Assembly: GCA_001910725.1 (NCBI GenBank)
Contig: MJGA01000040.1
Coordinates: 62,001-126,000 of the forward strand
Reading direction: 5' to 3'
Origin: Phanerodontia chrysosporium
Taxonomy: Eukaryota; Basidiomycota; Agaricomycetes; Polyporales; Phanerochaetaceae
Length of the DNA: 64,000 nt
Part shown: positions 56,546-64,000 of the stretch, piece by piece
Layout: each line of letters opens with the position of its first letter
Numbering within the stretch: the first letter of the stretch is position 1
Notes under the pieces: model-generated
What the model was told of the DNA's origin: nothing
What the model saw: only the letters and a program-made list of their open reading frames with translations
Databases searched by the model: none
Made by a program: the position numbers and the translations under genes

Positions 56546-57768
56546 AATTCCTGATAGCTTAATCTCTCTATGGCTATTTTGTTCTCTTTAAATCTTATAT
56601 CGTCCTACTTTTATCATGAATACAAACACTGACATAGACTGATTGTTCCACATCATAAACAAAGTCCGTATTACATCCACAGCCTATGACATCTTGCTGG
56701 CTTGTTGAGGTACTTGTGAGAGAACTCACATTCTGACAGATGGCATAAACTAAGTATATATACTTCCCATAACTTAACTTACCATTTGTGTGGCCTGTCA
56801 AGCATGCTATGCAGCTTTGTTGAGTTAATGTGGTGGTGCAGGTGATATGGAGGGAAATGGGTAAAGCCAGGCTCCAGGCAAGAAGTGGATGTGGCAATCT
56901 GTAAGATTTAGTAAAAAACAAATACAGTGTTTCACTACTCCTTGAGACAACTAAGGAAAAGTGCATAACATGGCTCTATCAATGGTTATTGGCTCAAATA
57001 AAATTGACAGCCTGACTACTGTGTATGTAATGTATATCTATGAATGCATTGTGTGCAGCTGGGGATGCAATTTACATCTAGGTGCAAAATGTCACACTCA
57101 CCAGTCCTTGAGACAAAGAGTGACATGTAGTGTGCCAATATTACATTCTGTTCAGCCTCAGTATAGCTGGGTGTAGCCCAGTATAATATTTTCAGATTGC
57201 ATGCAAAAGCCCCTTCAAGCTGCGCTGTGCTATAGCAGACAGCTGATAATGGTGTGTCTGCCTTGCACTAGTTCTTGAGACATGCACACTGCACTGGCGC
57301 TTAGGCGCCCATTGAGCGCCAAAGTGGACAGACACGTCCTTGGCCTCCAAATGCATGACATACAGGCCTGGAGGCTTCAGAACAGGTTGAAATTTTTGGA
57401 AGGAAGTAGGTGCTACAGAATCCAGCAGCCTAGAATATTTCTGGTAATTGTAAGCCTCAGAACTGTCCACAACCCTGGAATATTATAGATCCAGTCCCAT
57501 TTTCACCAGTCGACAATTTCTTACCATTGTACGCTATCAGTAAACATCCTGGATCTTTGTCTGAAGATACAACCACTATAGAGCATGCAGAATATAAATT
57601 TACAGCATGTTCAGACCTCAGAAGCACTCAGTAGAAATGTTTGTCTTAAGGAGTGATGAGTCTCAAGGAGTGGTGAAACACTGTATTACAATTACATTTG
57701 TATACATTCATGCAAGAAGTAATAAGCGAGTGACAGGCATAGAATGTGATTACTACTGTAGCGTAATT
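56546..57768. other. Intergenic, no gene recognised
   Basis: 1.2 kb, AT-rich. A 92-codon minus frame (57192-57470) has no recognisable domain. Nothing supported. Confidence 0.45.
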
Positions 57769-60514
57769 TTATACATGTTCAACGAGTTCCAGAAGGTTGT
57801 CAACAAACGAGGGGGTACTACGGTGTAAACGAAGAGCTTTCTTCCACTCTGTCGCTGTCTTCGGCTGCTCTTGGCCAGCACGAAGTCTGACAAGGCGATT
57901 GACATACCACTCCTCGTTCTGCGGTGTCCAGTATCCCACATCCTGCCCAGAGCACTTCCAAACTTGAGGAGGGGGCCACCAGTAGACCGTGCGTACGTTC
58001 GACGTTGCCGTGCAATCTGCGCGAATTAGTAAAACCATATTAGCATAGTTTGTAAGTGTGCTTACGCGTGAATTGCCGTGTTGCACCACAAATGATGTCG
58101 ATCTCATCTGTGGACAAAACGTCATCGACGTAGCAGCGGTTGTCGAAGGTGGCAAGGATTTGGGTCCGTCCGGTGTGACTGGGCCCTCGCTCAACTTCGC
58201 TCGCCGTAAGATCCGCCGCGCAAAGTCTGGCAATGATTCCTCCAAGGAGAGCAGCTTCTCTGGCATGTGGTGCATTGAGCAACGCCCCTCGCGTCTTTTC
58301 GTAGTGCTTGAAGTCTTCGACCGAGAAGACGTGATTGAGGGGGCGATACCCCAACCCTACACGCAGTGAAGGTGGTTGAAAGGGGTAAGCTTCAAGCTCT
58401 TGCACGGCCAGCGTGCGGAATGAAATGCCTAACATGAGCAGTTGGGATGCAAGCTCTGTGCGCCGAGTCAACTGGAGCCTGTGGGCTAAGCGAATGGCGT
58501 GTACCGCGTCGCTGCTAGTGAACACGACGATCCGGTACCTGTCGTTGGCGTGGTGGACTGCCTTCGATTCGATTAGCATGGGCCGCTCGTTGGTCCTCTT
58601 GACCCCTGTCCCGTACTGGTTTCGTCCGGTGTGCCAGTCTGTTGGTACAACAAACTCTGTGTACCAGACGTTATTGGAATTGGGAGGGGGACGGGCACAG
58701 AGGTCGGCGATATCGCGGGGAGGCTGTGTACGGGCGAGGATGTTGTCGACGAAGACCTTGAGGTGAGATGCAAAAGTGTACGGAACGGTCGCCATGTCTC
58801 GTAGCTCCCAGCGGAGGGTCTTGAATGCGTTGCTGAACGTCTCAGTGCTGTTTTGATCGACTGACGTGGAGTGTTGCCAGTTAGCAGGGAGAAGAAGGCC
58901 GTACCGGTCTACCGCGATGTCGACGATGTCCACCCCAACCCAGTCTATGTCGGGCTGTGCTTCAGGCATTTGCGTGGAAACTATGAGGGACTGCGTGGTC
59001 GCAGTATCAATAGTGCGCCGAGGGGGACTTGGAGCGCGGTCTGTGCGTCGCCGCTGGGGCGACTGACCACGTTCGCGATCTGCCTGTTGACGATGCTGTT
59101 GCTCTTGTTGCAATTGACGAGCTTCGGTCTGGAGCCAGGCAGCATGGTCCTCGTCTGGTACGCCCTCGTCGTCGTCTGACATGAACGCAGCGTATGGGTT
59201 GTCGTTGTCGATCGTTGGCTTGAGACCGCGATACACATCGTACTCATTGAAAACGCTGTTGTACACTCGCATTGCAGGGTCCGTCTCGTCCCACAGGTCC
59301 TCAAGGCGTGTCTGATCACTTCGTGGGATTGGATCGCGAAGCCACTCTCCGTTGTCCAGCAAATCCCATTCAAAAACGCGTGGGCCACGTCGACCAGGAA
59401 GAGGGTGATTTACTTGTGCCTGTTCTCGTGATAGTCGAGCCTGCCGTTCTTGTGCAGTCTCTCGAGCGATATGAGCTTCGCGCCGCGTAGCTTGCTGCTG
59501 CAGCCATTCGTACACTGATACTTGCTTTGATGGAGCTGCAGGTACGCTTACTGGGACTTGAGAGGTCTGCGCGAGGTCGTCTCTGGACGTTGGTCCTACG
59601 ACGTACCACAAGGCTTGTGGGGGAACGAAGGGTTCTGAGCCGTAGTAGACCCAGACTGGCAAGAACTTGTGTTGAAGCATGACGAAAGCGATCTGGTGCC
59701 ACTGTTGATTTTCTTGAGGGCGGCCATACGAGCGGGCATTGACGATGGCGCCAACACGTTCCGCGGTTGTACTGCACACCCAGGACTTTGATATCATATC
59801 TCTGAAGGACTCCGGGACTTTGGAATAATTTTTGATTCTGACGAAGGCGTCCCACCCTTGGTAGGCTGCGTGGAAGTACAAGTAAGAGAGCATGGCGAGG
59901 CGGACGTTGAAAGCGCGGAGTGCCTGGAATGCGTGATGTCGTACAGAGGCCTTGCTCGTATATATACGGGTGTAGGGATATCGGGAAGGACGGAAGTCTT
60001 GAGATTCGTTGTAATGTAAGGGGAGTCCGATATTGCAGTGGCGCGAAATCTCTTGAATGAGTGTTTCGATGCCTTGCTCGAGGGCTTGCCATTCGCGTAT
60101 GAGGGCCGGCTTCAATTGGTACATCGTTCCGCCGTTACGCTCGATTGCGACGACCGGGAGTGAGGTAATGGTGTGCATTAAGGCTGAGCATGGCGAGTAT
60201 GGGAATGAAGGTACGAAGGCACAGTGGAATGTCTGGTCGTTCAATAGATGCGGGCGGTGAAGTTGGAACACGTCCGTCGGCGGACGGTCAGCTTGACCGT
60301 TCTTTGGAGGGTGATTTTCTCTTGCGTTCAGTCCTATCCACCAGTGTCTTCTACCGTCTTTCAGTTCGGTATAGACAGTGCGGGTGGAGAGAGTGACAAT
60401 CTGTATTGTAGTCAGCTCTTGCGCAGGGCGAGTACGTCGTTCGTATAGGTAGCTTACCTCACGTTGTTCATGCGATAATGACGCAAGCGCAAGATCACGA
60501 TGTGATGTAGCCAT
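57769..60514 (-). CDS. 898-aa orphan protein, divergent partner of the dioxygenase
   Basis: Exons 58066-60514 and 57769-58016 join in phase (donor GTAAGC, acceptor GCGCAG). I recognise no domain. The N-terminal half (about 1-310) is globular with aromatic blocks ('WWIGLNARENHPP', 'LAMLSYLYFHAAYQGWDAFV', 'WHQIAFVMLQHKFLPVWVYY'). A Gln/Arg/Glu coiled-coil follows (about 345-385, 'YEWLQQQATRREAHIARETA'), then a second module ('RRGPRVFEWDLLDNGEW'), an acidic patch ('FMSDDDEGVPDEDHAAW') and a Gln-rich coil with basic tail. The C-terminal third (about 540-898) is globular ('VWYTEFVVPTDWHTGRNQYG', 'YRIVVFTSSDAVHAIRLAHR', 'VYWWPPPQVWKCSGQDVGYW'). There is no transposase DDE/D, helicase or zinc-knuckle signature that I can see. 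The large intact frame implies selection or youth. It is transcribed away from the TET/JBP gene, and their shared spacer is full of mirrored palindromes. Confidence 0.7.
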
Positions 60515-60648
60515 TGGACTGTAATTGCGTTTAGTATACGGTTAGGTATGTCGACCGACGCACGCACCGAGTTCGTGTAAGGTGAGCTATGTTATAACGC
60601 AGACTTGTAGGCCTGCGCGACGTGCGAGTATGGGAAAAAAAAGGCCAA

Positions 60649-60671
60649 TGACAGCCGTAAAACAGCTGACA
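60649..60671 (-). repeat. TTTTA palindrome 1
   Basis: On the minus strand: arm TGTCAGCTG, loop TTTTA, arm CGGCTGTCA. It is an imperfect inverted repeat (7 of 9), 135 bp before the orphan ATG. Confidence 0.6.
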
Positions 60672-60809
60672 ATGACGGCGGGGGGGTTGATGGAGTGTCT
60701 GAGCGGGATTCGACTTGAGTGGCCTGGGGAGGGGAGCGGGCGCGGGGCGGTGAAGGAACGAGGTTCGTCACAACCGTGTATCGGTGTAGGTGGGTGCTGG
60801 TGACTCCAA

Positions 60810-60832
60810 TGTAAGCCGTAAAACAGCTTACA
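60810..60832 (-). repeat. TTTTA palindrome 2
   Basis: On the minus strand: arm TGTAAGCTG, loop TTTTA, arm CGGCTTACA, 8 of 9 paired. Confidence 0.7.
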
Positions 60833-61020
60833 ATGGTAGGGGAGGCGGTGGAGGCCGGGCGAGAGACAGCGAGGGCGAGGTTGAGAACGACGGCGGAGGA
60901 GAAACGACAACAAAAGGATCAGAGGCGCTGGTTCGGCTCGCGCGCACGTGAGCTTTCAGACGCCTGTCCCCATGACTCGTTCCACGTGGTGTGGGGGGTG
61001 GATGGGTTAGGGGTACACGT

Positions 61021-61203
61021 CGCGTGGCCGGTTGATGGCGCTCGAGAGGACGCAGGGTCCACGTGGCGGGACACTGGCGCCTGTGGCGGCGTCGGTCTCG
61101 CGTGGCCGGTTGATGGCGCTCGAGAGGACGCAGGGTCCACGTGGCGGGACACTGGCGCCTGTGGCGGCGTCGGTCTCGCGTGGCCGGTTGATGGCGCTCG
61201 AGT
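61021..61203 (+). repeat. 78-bp minisatellite, 2.35 units
   Basis: Units start at 61021, 61099 and 61177 (partial), with no differences seen. Because 78 is a multiple of three the array stays open in frames on both strands. Confidence 0.9.
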
Positions 61204-61376
61204 CGGCCTCGCGACGCGCGTCACAGGGCGCTTTCCGGGTCCGCATCCGAGAACCCGAAGTCGGCTTTTGCCGACATCACGGCGTGACCATCAGATGTCA
61301 CGTCTTTCGGTTCTCGTTCATCCTCTCCTCTCACTCGACCCCATCCTCGTCGCCTTAGTCCCTCCCTTCCCCACCT

Positions 61377-61399
61377 GCTACGATGTTTTACGTCGTAGC
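61377..61399 (+). repeat. TTTTA palindrome 3
   Basis: Arm GCTACGATG, loop TTTTA, arm CGTCGTAGC; 8 of 9 paired. Confidence 0.7.
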
Positions 61400-61418
61400 T
61401 GGTCTGCTGCCCCCACAT

Positions 61419-61441
61419 GCTAGGCTGTTTTACGGCTTAGC
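61419..61441 (+). repeat. TTTTA palindrome 4
   Basis: Arm GCTAGGCTG, loop TTTTA, arm CGGCTTAGC; 7 of 9 paired, with the mismatches pairable as G-U in RNA. Confidence 0.65.
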
Positions 61442-61550
61442 TTGCTCACTGTCCCCCTTCCAAGGTCCTAGTCTCCACCCGTTCTCCATCTGTTTCGCCG
61501 GCTAGTCTGTTCTACCCACCGCAACCGCGTCCATTCCCGCCTCAACTGTT

Positions 61551-61584
61551 CTGTAGTACCCTCCTTTGCGCCCTGGTACTACAG
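61551..61584 (+). repeat. 10-bp perfect inverted repeat
   Basis: CTGTAGTACC and GGTACTACAG separated by 14 bp. Confidence 0.75.
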
Positions 61585-61676
61585 AAGCCGACACATCGCG
61601 TCCGTCGGCCGAAACGAAGGCGCAAACGTCGTGAAGTCTCGCGTTGATTGGCTGCTGAGCCCTCCGAGACCGCTTT

Positions 61677-61750
61677 GTCAAAAGCTTTCACGTACGAAAC
61701 AACGCATGGTGCCTATCGCATGCGTGGTTACGTACGTGAAAGCTTTTGAC
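61677..61750 (+). repeat. 20-bp perfect inverted repeat with nested palindrome
   Basis: Arms at 61677-61696 and 61731-61750 are perfect reverse complements over 20 bp (each contains AAGCTTTCACGTACG or its complement). The 34-bp loop contains a second inverted repeat, ACGCATG / CATGCGT. Confidence 0.9.
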
Positions 61751-61827
61751 TCATCATCCTCTACCGATAGGCCTCCCTCCAGGGCATCTTCTCGGTTTCG
61801 CCTTCAGTAGGTTCCTGGTTCCTCACT

Positions 61828-61850
61828 GCTACAGTGTTTTACACTGTAGC
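61828..61850 (+). repeat. TTTTA palindrome 5
   Basis: Arm GCTACAGTG, loop TTTTA, arm CACTGTAGC; 9 of 9 paired. The most perfect of the five. Confidence 0.8.
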
Positions 61851-62121
61851 TGTGTCTCCTACATCATATCCTTCTGATACCGCGTCTTTTAGGTACTTGT
61901 GCAGCCAGTATCGAGTATTGTGCTCGAATAGCTGTGTCTCCAGCCTAGCGGAGACCTCTCGGTGCCCATCTGGGTTCGGCCGAACAACAAACTCTGAAGA
62001 TCCGAGAACACGCGTGTAGTCATTCTGGTCAGGTAAGCACTGCAACGTCTGTACGCAACAGTGTCTTGACTTCTCTTCTTCCTCTTTGACCCCGAACTCT
62101 TGTACGCAGCTTGACCCTCCC

Positions 62122-63964
62122 ATGGATAGCGACATACCTACGGTGGTTCTGTCCACACACCCTCGATTCACAGACCTGTATGGGTACTTGGACATCCCGA
62201 ATCGTTCAGGCCGAGCAGGACTCACTACAATCTGGCTAAGCCGCTCCCATCCTCTCGTACCCGCAGACTGTCGCCCCTTTGGTCGTCACCTTGTCCTCCT
62301 ATGGCCTCGTGCCCCAGGGTATCTCAAGCGGGTTCACGATAGAGTGGTTGCAGGTGTTGTCGCCCCGGCGTGGAACGCGGATTTAGGATCTCTCGGTATG
62401 TGTAGGGTTTTCGCCTATTTTCATCACAATTTTCTCTCGTCGCCCCTTTCCCTATATCCCTACATTGACTGTGGTTTTACTGCGGTCATTGTATCTCGAA
62501 TACATTTCCCTCTCCATGCTCTATGTATGCGCGAACCCCCTTCCGACATTGATCATAGTTTTACTGTGGTCGTTGTCGTTTCAAATTTCGTATTATATAT
62601 GATATTTCGCTGCTGGGTCTCTAATGCGCTTCCCCCGCCCCAGGAATGGCTTCTCTTTATCCTGGCGACTACGTGTTCATCCGTGACGTGGATCAAACTG
62701 AAGATACCGCCATCCACGATCTGTTTTATGCAAACGTGCCTGACTTATCGTGCGTTTTCCTTTCCTTCCTGTCGTTGAAAATATATTAACTGCGTAGTAG
62801 GCGTTTGCTGCCTGTCGCCATGCGCCAACGTCTTCTGGAAGTCCAGACTCTTGTTCTTGGCCCTCGGGAAGAGCGTAGTGCGACGATGCCTGTCAGTCGT
62901 CCAGACGGTGCTGTTGTCGGTGGCACGAACTTTGAGCGTGTTGAGAGACCGGCTGGTGTCCAAGCAGGATTTCGAGCTTACCAGCTATGTGCAATGGATC
63001 AGATTCAGCGCGGGATATACGGCCCCGTTGCTTGGGGTAAGGTTGACCGTGCAGATCCTATCCCTGGCTCGATCGACGAACTCCCTCCCCATCGTCAGCT
63101 TCGTCCTACCATAGTTAAAGTGCGGCTCCAGGCTTTTGTTGCGACTACGGTGGCATATGTACTTCCTCTAACTAATATATTTAAATGGAATTCAGACCTC
63201 TTGTGACGTTGCGATGGTTGGCTGGCGTACTGCACCTGACGACATGCGATCTCTGATTCAGACTCAAATGTCTGCAGCAAATGTTCCACGTGTCGGCTCT
63301 GATGACAACACTGCATTTACCGCAATTCAAGTCAATATATCGGCAGCCGATCCTTACCCTATGGCCTCCGGCATCGCAAATATGCCTGCTACGCGGTCAT
63401 CATCTTCTGCAAGCAGCGACCTTGGTATTGATGTTGCTGAATCAACTCCACTTTCCTGTAAGACTTTATTTACAAAACTGAAGGTTAAGTTCTCTTTTGA
63501 TATATTTGTACAGCCCATCATGCAGCACAGCTTGGAGCTTTTGGATCCTTTCACACAGATCGTTGGGACTCTGTCGGAGCATTAACTTCGATGGTTTTTT
63601 GCTCTGATATTCCCGACGATTATGATCCAGGAGCCTTGTTTTTTCCTGAAGTTGGACTTGCGGTGTCCTTGGGTGGTATCGGGTCTGTAAATTTCTGCGG
63701 CCGTAACTGGCATGGGGGTCGTGCTCCTGTGCCAAAGACCTGCAATGCAGCAAAAGCACACTGGCCTTATCGTCTTGTCTTTGTGCATTATCCTCATGCT
63801 CGCCCTCTTGATGGACATGCTATTATACCCATCTTATCGACACCATTTCCCGCGGCGAACCCTACTTCGTCTTACATGTTTTCCATAAGGCCAGAGATGC
63901 AGCTGCAAACGTGAGTCTTCTGGATATCTGAGATATCACAGGCTTTAACAGCATACGTAAATAG
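62122..63964 (+). CDS. TET/JBP-type 2-oxoglutarate/Fe(II) dioxygenase
   Basis: Exons 62122-62395, 62644-62749, 62798-63158, 63196-63457, 63514-63910 and 63952-63964 join in phase for 470 aa. The catalytic core lies in exon 5: 'GSFHTDRWDS' gives the iron-binding H-x-D, 'DIPDDYDPGALFFPEVGLAV' is the family's 'lp..ydpGrF' strand, 'NFCGRNWHGGRAPVP' gives the distal His with the HGG(T)xP-type motif, and 'WPYRLVFVHYP' gives the Arg that binds 2-oxoglutarate. These motifs, in this order, are typical of fungal TET/JBP proteins, which oxidise 5-methylpyrimidines in DNA. The N-terminal 300 residues are a family-specific extension ('SLYPGDYVFIRDVDQTEDTA'). Weak points: the third intron can use a donor at 63150 or 63159, and the tiny last exon is inferred from phase. 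Expanded fungal TET/JBP genes are known to be linked to KDZ transposons; none is in view. It is divergent from the 898-aa orphan. Confidence 0.8.
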
Positions 63965-64000
63965 ATCTGTCCGGCCCTCGCTATCCCCCAAGGAATCTAT

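Larger units (their letters stand above)
60515..62121. promoter_or_regulatory. Divergent, palindrome-rich spacer
   Basis: A 1.6-kb bidirectional upstream region. It holds five 23-nt TTTTA-centred palindromes, a 20-bp perfect inverted repeat, a 10-bp inverted repeat, a 6-bp hairpin with TTTT loop (61260-61275) and a 78-bp minisatellite. A good plus-strand donor (CAG/GTAAGC near 62030) and an acceptor just before 62122 suggest a non-coding or short 5' exon for the dioxygenase gene. An antisense minus frame (61839-62225) also exists; I cannot decide between them. Confidence 0.5.

Noticed and set aside
57769..60514. Orphan as a KDZ transposase
   Set aside because: I could not find the acidic catalytic triad, zinc-ribbon or other motifs expected of KDZ transposases; proximity to a TET/JBP gene alone is not enough.
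61839..62225. 128-codon minus-strand frame overlapping the dioxygenase start
   Set aside because: The composition looks protein-like at its end, but it is antisense to a plus-strand donor/acceptor pair that suits a 5' exon of the dioxygenase gene. Undecided, so not called.

Overview
The window reads as nuclear DNA of a filamentous mushroom-forming basidiomycete (Agaricomycetes, probably Polyporales-like). The reasons are short GT-AG introns of about 40-70 bp, large paralogous sets of F-box/LRR-like proteins and fungal-specific FunK1 kinases, a DUF2235 hydrolase, a basidiomycete-type Gag, and a TET/JBP-type dioxygenase. There is no bacterial operon structure. Taxonomy is inferred from gene content only. 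All spliced models were built by eye from splice sites and reading phase.

Region by region. 0-9 kb: F-box remnants, an intact-looking DUF2235 hydrolase (598 aa), a 5'-truncated FunK1 kinase, two tRNA-derived SINE-like repeats in opposite orientation, and F-box gene A. 9.2-14 kb: F-box gene B, split by a 3,437-bp LTR element with equal-length, apparently identical 538-bp LTRs, a 4-bp target duplication and only a Gag ORF. 14.4-21 kb: F-box genes C and D, then a SPRY domain reading in frame into an F-box-like protein. 21-30 kb: two complete FunK1 kinases (880 and 877 aa) on the minus strand, flanking a gutted UTP-glucose-1-phosphate uridylyltransferase copy. 30-33 kb: a small unrecognised protein and a DCAF7/TTG1-type WD40 protein. 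34-50 kb: a dense run of F-box paralogues (E, F, G, H, I, K, J, L), three of them frameshifted, with older remnants between. 50-57 kb: tRNA-Val(AAC), a membrane-anchored orphan, and an exact 947-bp tandem duplication that made a truncated copy of F-box-like gene M. 57-64 kb: a divergent pair, an 898-aa orphan (minus) and a TET/JBP-type 2-oxoglutarate dioxygenase (plus, 470 aa). Their 1.6-kb spacer carries five related 23-nt palindromes mirrored toward the two genes, a perfect 20-bp inverted repeat and a 78-bp minisatellite.

Overall this looks like a fast-evolving accessory region in which F-box and FunK1 genes are being born and lost. Housekeeping content is limited to the WD40 gene and the tRNA. 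The candidate for something undescribed is the orphan/dioxygenase pair with its mirrored palindromes. TET/JBP enzymes oxidise 5-methylpyrimidines in DNA, and expanded fungal copies are known to be linked to KDZ transposons. I see no KDZ transposase inside the window.
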